From contig CM060731.1 in NCBI GenBank assembly GCA_030704615.1, forward strand, positions 22,878,001 to 22,942,000: a DNA stretch of 64,000 nucleotides, written 5' to 3'. Source of the stretch: Takakia lepidozioides. Taxonomy: Eukaryota > Streptophyta > Takakiopsida > Takakiales > Takakiaceae. A model generated the notes under the pieces. The model had not been told where the DNA came from. It did no database searches and saw only the letters and a program-made list of their open reading frames with translations. Positions 1 through 19,374 of the stretch are shown one piece after another (position 1 is the stretch's first letter; each line of letters opens with the position of its first letter). A program made the translations under genes and the position numbers.

Positions 1-160
1 TGAAGCAGTCTGCTCAGGGCGGATAAGCTTGGCCAGTAAGGGCTGTAAGCGAATCGCGAGGGCCTTGGCGGTAATTTTGTAGGTGGTGTTCAACAAGATA
101 ATTGGTCTGTAGTTAGAGAGAATATCCCGATCACCCTTTTCTTTCTCAAAGATATGTTTC
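1..160 (-). mobile_element. LINE reverse transcriptase fragment
   Basis: Reading the minus strand from 160 to 1 gives an open frame with the conserved N-terminal reverse transcriptase block of plant L1-type LINEs: SNYRPIILLNTTYKITAKAL, then AIRLQPLLAKLIRPEQTA. The order NYRPI.LLNT.YKI.AK..A.RL....L...Q is diagnostic of the family. The frame runs off the window edge. Upstream of the motif (above 160) stop codons appear, so this is a broken copy. It reads in the same direction as the neighbouring CEBPZ gene. Confidence 0.8.
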
Positions 161-1841
161 AATTATCCCCTATGCTTACTTTTGGGAAGTAGTTACAATA
201 TGCAGTTTCAAGTTTTAAAGGTTTTTAAACTTTTTTTTGTTTTTTGATTTACTTGTTTTGTTCTTTTCCTGAAATTGTGTGAGTTTGTGTCTGACGAAAA
301 CACAAGTTTTTTGACCGCTACTATTTGCACCCTATGGTCGTCTATGCTAGATAGGCTCCGACCTACCCGCCGTCAGCATTATGGGAGTTCCTAAAATTAT
401 GCCAACAAAGTTCCTAGATTGTGTAAGATAATACGGTACTTGCCCATGCTATTCATCAGGCCCTGCCGGCCTACTTAATTTTTCTTGAAGAAGGGGTCTA
501 GCGGGTTTTTTGGAATTTCTGCAGTTTAGGGCAATCATCGTGACAAATAATGAAAAAGTACCTGAACTCCTTGTGTAAATGGCCAGCGCAACGGTAGGGT
601 AGACAGGCCTATGACCGTTCATGTAACAATGGCAGAAGATCCAACAGTGAATTTTTGTCGTTTTTACCCCGGATAAAATTGATAAGATGCCCGACATGGG
701 GCCATCCCAACACACTTGGAAGTGCATGATTTCATGAAGTGGACACAAAGTTGTGAGGTTTCAAAGTTGAACCAATCTGAATGCTTGTGTGAACCTTGAG
801 CTCTTTGACCAATCACATTTTTTTGGGGGGTTCTATCAAACAACTGTTTGCCAAGTGGCAAAAATGAGTGATCTTTGGCCCAGCAATGGTAGCTCATTAT
901 GAGGTGATCGGTCATAGGCACTACAACGGTCATAGGCACTATAACAGTCATAGGCCAGTTTACCCTAGCTCACGTGAGGATTTAGAGCAGGTCTCAGGAT
1001 TAAACAGGTGTGACATCCGGCACTGGAAGGGCTTTAGGGCCGTACCACACTAGCAACATACCAATGGCACCAACGTGGACGTTGCAGGCTAGGGATTTTT
1101 GGATGATATAGGCCCATGTCACCAAGCGGCAATGAATGGGCTACCACACTATAGCATAAGCCCAGGGGCAAGAAAATCGCAACTATTACCTTGTCATTCT
1201 AAGAATAACCAATTCTAAAACCAGGAAGACACAAAGAGGTAGGAGAGACCATCACACGACAGGGTGACAGGGTGGGAGAGACCAACGATGGCGGGAGAAT
1301 AGCGTGTCATGACAAAATGTCTTCCTAAAATTGTGGATTCCCAGGGAACAGTACCTGGAAATCCATATTTCACCATAATGTGACATGTAGGCGTCAGGTC
1401 GGAGCCTCTCGGCCTGCAGCCGCCACTAGTGTGGTAGGCAAAGCGGCACACTGCCCTCCCTTAAACCAACAGGAGGGTCCAAAATTGAGTGCCCCTCTTA
1501 CTCTTACCACTCGCGTGGTATGGCCCTTAGTTAAACTTTTCCGGCAGTCTGTTTTTGGATTTAATTATCATCAGACAGCAGGTGCAGGTGGTAGTTGGGG
1601 AAAATAAAAATCAATAAAAAATAAATAAATGGCTTCATGTAGCTGTGATAGCTGCTTAAGCTCCATCAACAGGTATTCTACAGGTTCCCCACACAGACAT
1701 GTGAAACATATGGGAACTATGCAGGTGTTTTTTGTTGTTCAAATCGCACCCATGTAGAACATGCAAGGACGTACAGAGGAGACAAAAGGAGGGATTGAAG
1801 CAAAGATTGCACAGCAGTGGACAGCACATTTTGTCCAAAGG
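161..1841. other. Gene-poor 3' flank of the CEBPZ gene
   Basis: No reading frame here resembles a known protein. The stretch contains an imperfect inverted repeat (about 590-640 against 930-970), a short tandem repeat of ggtcataggcactayaac at 909-955, and a CTCACGTGAG palindrome at 969-978. The last few hundred bases should hold the 3' UTR of the minus-strand gene ending at 1,842. Confidence 0.5.
590..970. repeat. Imperfect inverted repeat with tandem arm
   Basis: The complement of the segment around 600-640 (tagacaggcctatgaccgtt) matches the segment around 930-970 (ggtcataggccagtttaccc). The right arm is extended by two further copies of ggtcataggcactac. This could be a fold-back or MITE-like remnant. 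No target-site duplication was found. Confidence 0.35.
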
Positions 1842-4800
1842 TCACTTGACTACCCTTTGCTTTTTGGCCTTACGCTTCCCATCTCCTTCCAGGAGATCAG
1901 CATAATCTTCCACACTCGCAAATGGTGATTTTGTTTTGGTCCTTGGTGTTGCATGATAGTCCGCAACCTCACTTCCTTCTGTTTGCTTCATCTTCTTCTT
2001 ACCGATCTTACTCAGAATGTCTTTTCTAGCCTTACTCTTTGGCTCTTTGGTCTTCTGTGCGGCAACTTTTTCCTCTGATGTTGTCTCCCCTATCTTGATG
2101 CTACCATCGCTATCCGGCTCACTCTCACCCTCTGGAGGAGCTCCAAGGTCAAATTCTGCGTCACTCTCACTCCATTCATCTGCACTGGATCCACTACCCT
2201 CTGGTCCATCTCTACTGGTTCTCCGCTTTCTTGAGTTGTTTGACCTCTCTGCCTGCCCTTCATCACTCTCTTCTTCATCTTCATCATCCAAATCAAAGGC
2301 TTCTCCAAAGGTTTCGTAATCATGGTCTTCCTCACTTGTTCCCTCTTCCCCATCATCATCCCCTTCCCCTCCTGGTAAGCCCATTGCAAGGCCTTCATCT
2401 TTAGCCAGCAATGCTTCCACATCATCATCTTCACTGTCATCTCCATCCACTAGGTCCCCGTCATCATCATTATCAATGCCAGTGATGTCATCCTCATCAC
2501 CCTTGTCCTTTCTCTTTTTCTGAGTCTTACTCTTACTCTTAGTGGCCTTTGCTTGGTAGAACTTGTGGAAGACAATATCCTCTGGAGGAACTTCACTTTC
2601 ATCCAAAGCCAAAAGCTCTTCGCCAACCAGGTGCGTAGATGAGTTCATCTGAAATATACCACATGTTAGCACTAGGAGTGCAATCGCCCTAGCACTAAAC
2701 ATGGTACAATTCAGCACAATGCTTCTGAGCATGTGTGGCATTTCACCATAAGATGCCTGGTCACACGATCGAAGATAAGTGAGAACCACACAAGCCCATC
2801 TCCCCGCTAAGTAGACTACTTTACCCTATTCCACCAAAATAATCAGTATATTGTCGAATCTCCCACTCTCCAGAACACACAAAGGGCTATGAGTATGACA
2901 AGAACCTAGCACTATACAGACTTCGCAAAGGAAAGCTAACACAATCTTACCATTCTGCTGGGTAATGGCAGCGAGGAACTATGCCAAGTACCATCCTCCT
3001 TATGCTTTGGAGCTTTTGGCTTCTTCTCCACAAACCGGTTCAGAAAAGCACTGAGTCCAAGATCGCGCAGTGGATCACCAGAATACACTACATTGGCACC
3101 GGACAACAAAGTCCGAGCCATGCTGGCGACTGATGGGTGCAGGTGGCTTGCAAGGGCTGTAAGCTCCCACCAACAGGCCTTGTCTGCATTGCTGCACAGA
3201 TCCATGCCAAACGCCACATGAGAGAAACACTACACCGCTGTCGCACTAGATTTGCAGCAGTGCAACCATATGGAATGCTTTCAGGAGAAAATGAGTGCTG
3301 AAGTACCTTTCGGAAATATGTGAATTGCATCACAAGTTCCCCATATTACCAGATTACACACCCTATATTTTGCAGGAAAGCCTGACCCAAGGAGCATGTA
3401 ATCAAACAGTAAGCAGATGGAACTAATAACTAAGGGCCAGTACAAGCTTTCACCACATGTAGAACCTAAACTCCTAGCATCACAGCTCCCTCCCAATGCA
3501 GATGAGGTTGAAAAATCATCTGGTAGTACCAGTAAGCAGGGTCCCGATGCCGAGGGTCGTAAGCTCCCTTGCCAGGCCAAGTCTTCTTTAACAGTCCTTC
3601 CTCCGCCTTTCCACCAACACTAGCCCCAGCCAAGAACCGAGTCTCAGTAAGGCCACCACCCTCTCCCACAGTTTTCTCTTTCCTCTTGTGGCCTTTGGCA
3701 ACGAGAAACTTGGATTTTGACTCTCTCAATGCCTCTTGTTTGGTCCTTTTTCCTTTATCCTCGTCCATAGAACTAACACTGTCGTCATCATCTTCGTCTC
3801 CTAGGTCTGGTATAGACCCGCCAAGCATTTCTTCCTCTCCTCTCTCTGCATCAGAGTCTTCTTTCACTTGCACTTCAGGTTTCTTTGCGTCAACAGCTTT
3901 GACAAGGGTAACAACCTGTTCTCTTTGCCTGAACTTGTCAGCACCAGGATTTTCGTCATCATCATCTGGGGCGTCCACAAAATGCTCAGTATCTTCATCT
4001 TGGTCTTCTGGCTGGAGAATTGCACTCCTTTGACACCCAACCGAGTCCCCAGTTAGCATCACTGAGAAATGAGCACTATTTCTTGGTTGAAATCGTCAAA
4101 ATGGCATGGGATATACAAGTGCCAATAGAGACTCACCACAGACTTGGCCTTAATTTGAGGACCTCAGAAAGAAGCAGAAGGCAACCACAGGCAAATTGAG
4201 GGGGTTGTTGAAGGGCCACCTGCAGCTCAGGGATGCCAGATTAGAACATGGTATTCACAGGCATCACAAGCAAAGCATGGGGCAGGTGGAAGGACAGATT
4301 GAGCATTGGCTGTCCTCCCTCAAAGAAAAGAGAGAGATTCATAAAGCACCTCGGTGCACAAAGTTTGATCAGAGCACTATATCAAATAAAAAAGCACCTG
4401 AGTTAGACGTTTGGAAAATGCAGCCATTCGCTTTGAGTCAATGTCTGACTTCAGTGCTTTGAACACCAGCCCCAGAAACATCTCTGCCTGCCCAGCCATC
4501 AGCCATACAATGGGTCCAGTAGAATAGAATTATTGTGCAATTGACAACTCAGTTTGCAGTAAAAATGAAAACATTCCCTTAACTCTTGAGTAGGGACAAA
4601 TGAACAACATCTCTAACATATGACAAGCTACAAACCGAAATTTTAAGTAAGATTCTACACCAAACTGTCATGGACCAAAGCACAGGGACTATGATAGAAC
4701 CTTGGAAGATTTTGTGAGACTCGGAGAGAGGAGGACAGCATAGAGGGCTCGATAAAAGCGGTCACTGATGGCCTGGTTCTTGAGCAGCAGCTGGTGTAGT

Positions 4801-5836
4801 AACACGAGTGCTTGAACACCCACGTTGAAATTACTAGAGTGAACCTGGTTCCATACGCACAGGTTTGTCAACATGGTAGAATGTGTAAAGTGGCTGTTAC
4901 ACAATGTGTGCTTTCAAACAATATCTGAGGGCAACAGATGCACCTCCAAACTTTACCACTTTGCTGTGAACATGTGGGTATGGACCCCATTTGGATAGGC
5001 CCCACTTAGTTGACTGATATCACTGAGCAGATTCCATAACTCTCTACCAAAGAGAGAATGTACTCATAAGATGTTGTTTGCCTTAGCCTTGTGGCCATTG
5101 ACCCCACACTCAGTTTGAGCGGAAGACATTCAGAGAGAGAGTGAGAGAGAGAACAAAGGAAGTTATTTCCTTACGTTCACAGAGGGCCCCAAGAGCCCAT
5201 AGGACAACAGTAAAAGAACCAGGTCAGAAAACAACAAATGACACCCGAAAACAAAGTGCCTCATGCAGGTAAGCAGTCAGACACTTCGGGTCCTAATGCT
5301 GAAAGCCGCTGTACTCTTAAGATGTTTTCCATAGCCTTGTAGCCATAGACCCTGCGCCCAGTTTTAGAGGAACGACGCTGCCAGAGAATGTACTCATAAG
5401 ACGTTTGGCATTGCATTGCGGCCATAGATCCTGTGCCCAGTTTGGGCGGAACAACACTGCCAGAGAGAGAGAGAATGTACTCAAGACATTGTTTGCCGTA
5501 GCCTTGTGGCCATTGACCCCTCGCTCAGTTTCAGCGGAACACAAAGGGACAGAAACTACCTTTGTCAGGGGCTGACGCCCGTAGTATAACTCACCTTGGA
5601 ACAGACAATTGATCCGAGTATTCCAGATATCCTCTACAAATCCCTTTATACAAGCATCAATCTGTTGTGAGAGGGAGAAAGAATGTACTCATAACTTTGT
5701 TAGCCTTAGCCTTGTGGCCATGTACCCCACGCCCAGTTTGGACGGAAAAGAGTGAGAGAATGTACTCGTAAGACTTTGCTTGCCGTAGGCTTGTGGCCAC
5801 AGACCCACGCCCAGTTTGGGCGGAAGAAAAGAGAGC

Positions 5837-5874
<38 letters not shown>

Positions 5875-8800
5875 TACCAAGCGAAATAGAATGGGTGTGT
5901 GTTCCTCAATCACAGCATCTACATCATCAGCTGCCACATAAGGAAATGCTCTGTTTACACCCTTCACCACCCCAACCATAGGTTCCTTCTCAGAAAGGTG
6001 CAGAGCCACCACAGACAATTGCTACTGTAGTTAGCTGATTCTTGGTGAAGGTAGAAATTGACTGAGGTCTGCACTCTCTGCACAATGCAGACATTACTTG
6101 AGAAACATGTGTTGCACATGTTATGATTTACAATCAAACAAGTACTTGTATATAGGCCGATAAGACAAATGTCGAAACTCACAATCCATCAGAGAATCAG
6201 CTTTTACGTAAAAGGTTTTCAAATTGAGAGATGAGAGTTGGTGATAGTCATCAACTCACTGTTAACAGCGCAGAAAGAAGTCTTGAATCGACCTCTGTAA
6301 CTATACCCTCAGGGGACCCATCTTTCTTAGAAAGCTCAACCCCCTTTTTCCTCCATTTGTCACGCCTTTTCACCTTTTTCTTTCCCTTTTTGTCATCATT
6401 CTGCTTTGCTTCTCCTGTCGTTAGAGTCTGCTGACACAAGCACCACAGATCTTCAATAACTACAAATATATAGGAAAGCCAACACAGTTGGCAGCCCCCT
6501 CTCATCCAGTGATGAGAGTGGTATTATAGTTGACCTTAAGTTTTGAAAGTACATTGTACTCACTGCTAAACTTTACCAAGTCGTTGAACTAGGTCCAGAC
6601 AGGAGATGTTGAGGATAAGACAACCAGATAACACAACCGTAAAAGCTTTTGACTTTCAAAGCACAAGGGCTGGTGTGGAAGATGCCAGGAAGAAAACTGA
6701 CCTTGAAAAGTGCAAAATAAAGATTGACAAGCTGCTTTGCGATCAGTGGCCCGTCACCTCGATTGCTAAGCATTATTTGATTCAAAAACACTGCCTGCAT
6801 GGATACAGCCAATGCATAAGAACATGTATACACCTATGCTTATCAATCTCTTGAAATCATACTGACACACACAAATCCATAAGCAAGTACTAGAAAACTT
6901 GAAGGCCAGCAGCTGCCAGCATCAATGTACCCAGCCAGGAACTTGAGCTCTTAATGTAGTTTCACATGCTAGCAGTACAACAAAAAGGAGGGAAAGGTAC
7001 CGCATAGTATCCGGCTCGAATACCCACATGAGGCCGAAACACAAATGTGTCCACCTCCTCTATGACCACCCTCTGCCTCCACAACATGATGTGAAGGTGA
7101 AAACAAAAGAGATTTCAATTAAAACCGTACAAAAGTGCAAGACACTAAAAACTCCCCCACCCCAAAATTCGGAGGGCCAGTAGCCTCCATGTCCTGAACG
7201 CCACTTGATTTTGTCCTTGTTTCTGACAGATTGTGGTGGACATCCACTCATTCTTGTCCCCCACAACCACATACAGTATTTTTCTTCCTTTGAAAACAAT
7301 CTGAAACAGCAGTTTACATAATGATAAAGACTGTACCTTCATATTGGGGTGGGCTGTCAAAAGGCAAGAGAGCAGATAGCTGGCATTGGAGGCTATCTTC
7401 CTCTCTGGGTCTCCCAGCTGGACACAACACACATCTCTTCTTTAAAAAAAAACAAAGTTTTTGAACCTCGGTTTATAACTACCGATTTTAGGTGAATCTG
7501 TGTTCAGTGTGTGGATTGCGCTAGAGTAGTGCGCAAAGCTTATAACCAGCAAAAGATGAAAGGGAATATCATCCTGCCCACATTGTCCATAGTTTCCATC
7601 TCTGAAGAGCTGAAAGCAACCACCCTGTCCTCCTTTGTGGCTGATCATTAACTGAAGCTGGAAAAACTTCCCAGCAAAGTTGACCACAAGATGCAACAGA
7701 AGAGTCCAGCACGACCATAAAATTAAATCAATCATACCATTAAGGATTTACCATTCACTCCAGACTGAGCTCCGAAAGCATGTACCTTGTTTACAAGAGC
7801 TGAGAGCAGTCGCCTCTCCTGCTCAGGTTTAGTCTTCAAAAGCCCATAAACTGTCTGCACCCACCAAGAGTGTATACGTGAAAATGTACTCATTCTGAGA
7901 CTACTGACTTGGGAGGTGAACAAGGCCCTTAAGACTGTTTTCGGAATCCACTGGGTACCATGGGGCGCCAGACTATGAATGTTCTAACATCTATTAGGAA
8001 GTTCTTGATGAAAGCAAAGGAATGGAACAGCAGTGAACCTGAATAATCATGAAAACGAACCCTCTACTACTACTACTACTACTCGGAAGCGTAAACTTGA
8101 TTGGCAGGAAAAACTTACGTAAGTGTGGGCTCTGAAATCATTGAAAGTAGTCTTCATTGTAGACATACCAGCAAAATCCAACAAAAAATGATTTCTAATT
8201 ACCTTGAGTGCTTTTTCTTTGAGAAAGACCAGGGTGTCCTTGGTGGCTTCTTCCAATGCAACAATAAAGCGCTCATATCTGCAGGGCGCATCCATGTCGC
8301 TCTCAACAAGCCCAATGGCAATTCGAACTCCAAATGTGTAAGACACTTGACCAGCTTAAAGCCTCCTCTCATACCCCTCCTGGCGCCTTGTTTAAAACTT
8401 GCCTGACAGTAGTTTACTCTGGATTGCAACCCGGGAAGTGCGCACTACAAGTCATACTGAACAACAATCATTTAAGCACGCTGCCTCTTCAACACCCCTT
8501 GTCTTTCAAGTCTTACAATGATCCATGCTTGTTATATTACTTGACAAATAACCTACAATCGAAACATTTGCATGGCACACCTGCGTTTGAGGCAGTCCTC
8601 CCAGTACCAGTAGAGTAGCACATAATCCGCCTCCTTTGATCCTTGCAAAGCTGTCAGGGGCTGCTGAGCAAGGTATTTCAGCTTTCGATCTGGTAACAAG
8701 CTGTGACACACCAATCCTCATTTTAGTCCAATGAACAGGTCCAGCTTCCGATGTGTTCCTTTCATTAGCTTGGCATTAACTATCTCATCTTTCCTAAATG

Positions 8801-10853
8801 ATAGCCGAACAATAGTTACCCTGAGTGGGATCATTTTTACTACCAAAACCTGAGACAAGTAAGACCACAACAGCCCTGAGGCCCTCTACTAGGTGTGAGG
8901 ACGAACAATAAGAACAGGAGAGAATACACTTGTGGAAACACAAAACCTATCACTGTGATCATTTGCTCCTCAGCCACTCATGTGCATGACTGTTGAATAC
9001 AAAGAGGGAAAAAATCATAATAGGGACAGTCTACAATTTTTCAATGACTTAGGGTTTATTCACCCAGAAGTCCAATACTTCTATGCTAAACTGACAAGGC
9101 AAAGTAACCCGTTTTGAGGAATATAACTGCAAAACCACAGCATTACTGAAGCATTAAATAACAGCACATTGTACTTCCCCAATCTTCCTACAATCGCTTC
9201 ACCAGCAAGCCATCGCACCTTGTCAGAAACAGCTCTTTCATTGAATCAATGCCAATTGCTGCATGCCGCTTCCCTCCCTTTGATGTCACCATCCCTACAC
9301 CAAACATGCTTATGTCAGTCCACCATCTACAGCTAATAGTCCCAACCTGCTGAGAAGCTTGTATACAGTCGTATTTCTTCCAGACAATCTATTGCTGAGC
9401 TACAGGCTGCTCAGCTACATATCTATCATGGTGGCAACAAAATGTACTTGGCAGATCCTTCCACACCTGAAATAGAGACACTGGCTAAACCCTGAACCCT
9501 GAAGGGCAATTGAAAATAAAACTGACAAGCCCTACACCAGTGTAACAACCCATTTAGCCATATTCTTTAACTAGGTGTTGGGTAACTTCAACTTCCTGGA
9601 GGCGATCTTTTAGAGGATCCTGAACTATGACATTCCAGCCCAAACAACTAGGTCTGCTTCTCTCTCTAATGGAACTATCTGTCAACTGAAAGTATCGCTC
9701 AACCTTGGCGGTTCACAATAACACTACAGTCCATCGTGACAAATTCCGAAGAGAGAACAGTTTGACATCAAGATTGGGTACTAACTTGAACTGAAACCTT
9801 CCAACAGGACCATCGCCTCCAAAGCTTCAGAGCAGGCAGTAACCCTACATTTGCGTCCCCATTGCTACTGTGAAAATTACCAAGGAGGGCATCCAACGTC
9901 CGGAGATTGAGCATGGGATTGTCCTGCAGCATGACAGTCATGGCCGCCACTTTATCAATTGACGTTCCAGACCTGCGAGCGGTCATCAACCACCGTGTGT
10001 CGCTGTTCTTTCCCCGGGAGCGCTCGTAATCTGCCACAGCCTTTTCCATCAACTGTTCTGCCTTCTGGCGTTTCTGTGATACTAATTCCTCCCATTCAAC
10101 CGAGTTATTCCTGCCCACCTCCGGCACTGCGCCCACATTCCCATGTTGCTTCCTCTTCCCCAATACAGACGATTTCCCTCCTCCCAATGGACCTGTGGCA
10201 TGCCCATCTCCCTCAACGGGTGCAGAGGCTCGTGAGGACTTTGAGGAGAGGTTCGTAACTGCAGTTGCTGCAGCTTCGTACCAGATAGAAGAGGATGGCA
10301 ATTCAAATCTTGCCTCAGATTCCTTCTTGTCTTTCTTCTCTAAATTTGACCTTTTCTTCCCTACATCCGACTTGTCAAACCCAGAACTCCCCTCCGATAT
10401 CTTCTCCACATACTTTTCTTTCTTTTTCCTCCCCAAAACAGACCATTTCCCGCCACCCGCTGGAGGTGTGGCATGCCCTTCTTCCTCAGCCGCCGCAGAG
10501 GCACGTGAGGGCTGCGAAGACAGGTTTGCAGCTGACAATTTCTGCTTGTCTTTCTTTGCTGAAGCAGAGTGTTTGGCCCGCGAATCCGAGGCATCCAATC
10601 CAGAATGCAATCCGCTCCAAGATTTTTGCTTCTCCCTCTTCTCTGCAATAGACCCTTTCTTCCGAAAATCAGAGTCATCAAACCCAGAACCAAATCCATC
10701 CGAGCTTGACAGCCCGAGACTTGCAGCAAATGATGCAACCTCTGTATGCAAGGACTTGAGATCTTCCTCTTTCGCCTTGGGCTTAGCTTTACTAGATTTA
10801 CTTTTCGTCTCAGAGCTGGGCCCTGCAGCTGCTGCAGACGCCATGGCTGGCAT
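1842..10853 (-). CDS. SWA2: CEBPZ / NOC1 / SLOW WALKER2 nucleolar protein
   Basis: Homolog of yeast Mak21/Noc1, human CEBPZ and Arabidopsis SWA2, a nucleolar factor that with Noc2 carries pre-60S ribosomal particles. Exons on the minus strand by homology and GT-AG sites: about 9780-10853, 8581-8700, 8203-8278, 7752-7854, 7337-7434, 7001-7072, 6702-6794, 6260-6427, 5878-5961, 4701-4844, 4398-4487, 4137-4219, 3530-4027, 2951-3191, 1842-2648. Diagnostic pieces include LLPDRKLKYLAQQPL, YWYWEDCLKRRYERF, VVIEEVDTFVFRPHVGIRAG, the CBF/Mak21 core VALQQPPQFACGCLLLLSEV, and DPAYCNADKACWWEL. The C-terminus has long Asp/Glu runs and basic Lys-rich blocks, typical of nucleolar proteins. The N-terminus carries internal duplications. 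The junction of exons 1 and 2 does not stay in frame with any clean GT-AG pair, so that end is uncertain; a one-base error there would explain it. Confidence 0.93.
5051..5877 (-). repeat. Six tandem LINE-tail cores with (TC)n in a CEBPZ intron
   Basis: On the minus strand a ~70-bp core (consensus from ccgctcaaactgggcgcggg to caacgtcttatgagtaca) occurs about six times: roughly 5758-5826, 5683-5743, 5468-5541, 5385-5450, 5310-5373 and 5051-5123. Most copies are followed on that strand by TC dinucleotide runs. The longest run (5828-5875) touches the splice donor of the exon 5878-5961. Between cores lies a LINE 3' fragment (see 5535-5680). The same core recurs at 35.3, 46.3, 46.9 and 48.0 kb. Confidence 0.8.
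5535..5680 (-). mobile_element. LINE 3'-end fragment in a CEBPZ intron
   Basis: The minus-strand sequence closely matches the end of the LINE copy at 47,840-47,990: acagattgatgcttgt, gagGATATCTGGAA, CGTCAGCCCCTGACA and ggtagTTTCTGTCCCTTT, followed by the common core. It lacks the reverse transcriptase and is a 5'-truncated, dead copy. It lies in the sense direction of the host gene. Confidence 0.75.
8058..8082. repeat. (CTA)n microsatellite
   Basis: A short run of CTA trinucleotides sits inside a CEBPZ intron between the exons 7752-7854 and 8203-8278. Confidence 0.9.
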
Positions 10854-12651
10854 GGCAGTTAAGATCTTCTTCTTCCTCCTCAGAACCTAAACCAAAACTC
10901 GTAACACGGCTCCAAAATCATCACAGTATTCAACACCCCACCCTCCTCCCCTCAAAGCCCCTTGTGCTGCTGCACTGGCTTCAGAGTCTCACTCCATATC
11001 CTCGTGGGTTTAGGGTTTAGCCCCTCAACAGAATCTGTCACCTCTACGAACGGATGAGACAGCATATATTTTTTTCAATTCCGGGCAGTCTCATTAAAAA
11101 TACAGAAATGGAGGAATGAGAAAGTGCGTGGTTCCCATGGATATGGGAACGTAGATGGGCTAAGCCAAGTGTGTGGCGCTCAACAAGCTCTTCCTTGCCT
11201 TCCTCTTTCTCTCCCTCTCTGTGGGAGATGAGATTGTAGATACGAGAATTCCTCGTTGGACTGCAAGCAACGCCTTCAATGGCTGTCCATGCGGCTCTAC
11301 GGCCTCTACCTCGGCCGCCACACCACCACCCCTCGCTCTCTCTCTCTGTGGGCCGTCTGGCATCCTGGCTGTGTCCTGTAAGACTCCTCTGTTTTTGCTG
11401 TGTCTCTCCAAAATTCACAAAGTAAAAGGAATTATAACTTACGGGAGAGACATGTCGGATGGTTGTAGGCATCCAATGTATCTCCAGGGCACTCAGCAGG
11501 GAGAAACATGAATTAGCCGCGGATTAGCTGTTTGAATGCTTGTAGTAGCAGCCGTGTTTTAAACCTAGTCTTAATTTCGATCAGGTGGGGGGGGAGACCT
11601 GGTGCCCATCATCGGAACGACAGGATATTTTTGAATTTGTAGATGTTGTACAGAATTTTCTTGACTGCAGTTGTTCGCAGTTCACACAGAGTTCCAAAAT
11701 CTTCCGTCGTTTGGTGACACCCCTGCAACGACAGGATAGTCGAAAATTAAAGTAGCGTGTTGTCGGCAATTTGTAATGTACCTTGCGAGAACTGAAACGG
11801 ACATTAGTTTTGAGTGTGAGTGTGCAGTGTACTGTGCACCTACATGTATATATCTTCATGCGCTTGCTTGAACTGATGCTTTGCAATGTACATTAGCCAA
11901 ACCAGAAGATATTAGATTCATCTGCTCCACAAATATATAGGAGGGGTATGAAAAGGGAAGTTTGTGTAAAAGATACTATCAACAATGGGTTGAATGCTTA
12001 CATGAACACAAGGTCCTCTCTTTCCTTCCCATCTTTATCAACTGCCAGTGAGCCTGATCCTGGACATCTAGAAATCCATGCTTAGAATTCTGCAAGCATG
12101 GGTTTCTACAGATGGGTTTGCTAGTTTCTGCTAGTTTGTAAACTTAGGTGACTGTAAGGTGTGTGGCAACCTCGCAGTGTGATTAAATGATGTGGGAACT
12201 CCTCCCAACAAACATGGTTTTGAAGGCTCCTGTTGGGGCGTATGTGCAGTCAGTTTTGACAATCTCGAGAGGAGGCAGAAAAGTGGGAGCTGCCATCCAC
12301 GGAAGCTTTTGGCAGGGGCCTGTTCACAAGGGGCTGACGAAATATGGTACTCATACCCATGAACTGCAGGCTTGCAATGTCAACTGATTTCCTTGGACAT
12401 ATGCATGGTAGTCAGAGAATGGGAATCTCTTGCAGTGATCTCTGAAGTGATCCTCTACTTGGAGCGCTGCTTGCACCAAAACGAGTTTATTGTGCAAAGG
12501 CTCTTGTGCAGGGAATTCAAAGTGGATTGGATAGTTCTGTTGTGAATGCAATAAAGACTTTCCGAAGATCAAGTTTGTAAAATCAAAGAGCTTTTGCAGC
12601 AAGTCAAAATGCCAAATATCCTGGGTTTGGAGTCTGGATGCAGACAACGAA
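10854..12651. promoter_or_regulatory. Divergent intergenic region, CEBPZ / AlaRS
   Basis: About 1.8 kb separates the divergent starts of the CEBPZ and alanyl-tRNA synthetase genes, so promoters and 5' UTRs of both should lie here. Open frames on both strands at 11.0-11.5 kb are not recognisable. The plus-strand one (11,173-11,511) starts with a signal-peptide-like hydrophobic stretch but has no further support. No clear TATA box was pinned down. Confidence 0.4.

Positions 12652-19374
<6,723 letters not shown>

Noticed and set aside
7442-7735. Minus-strand frame with LMISHKGGQGG resembling a CEBPZ segment
   Set aside because: The genuine counterpart of that segment (QIMLSNRGDGPLIAKQL) is at 6,702-6,794; this one lies in an intron.
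11044-11511. Overlapping frames on both strands, one with a signal-peptide-like start
   Set aside because: No homology, no splice support, and mutually antisense in a divergent promoter region.
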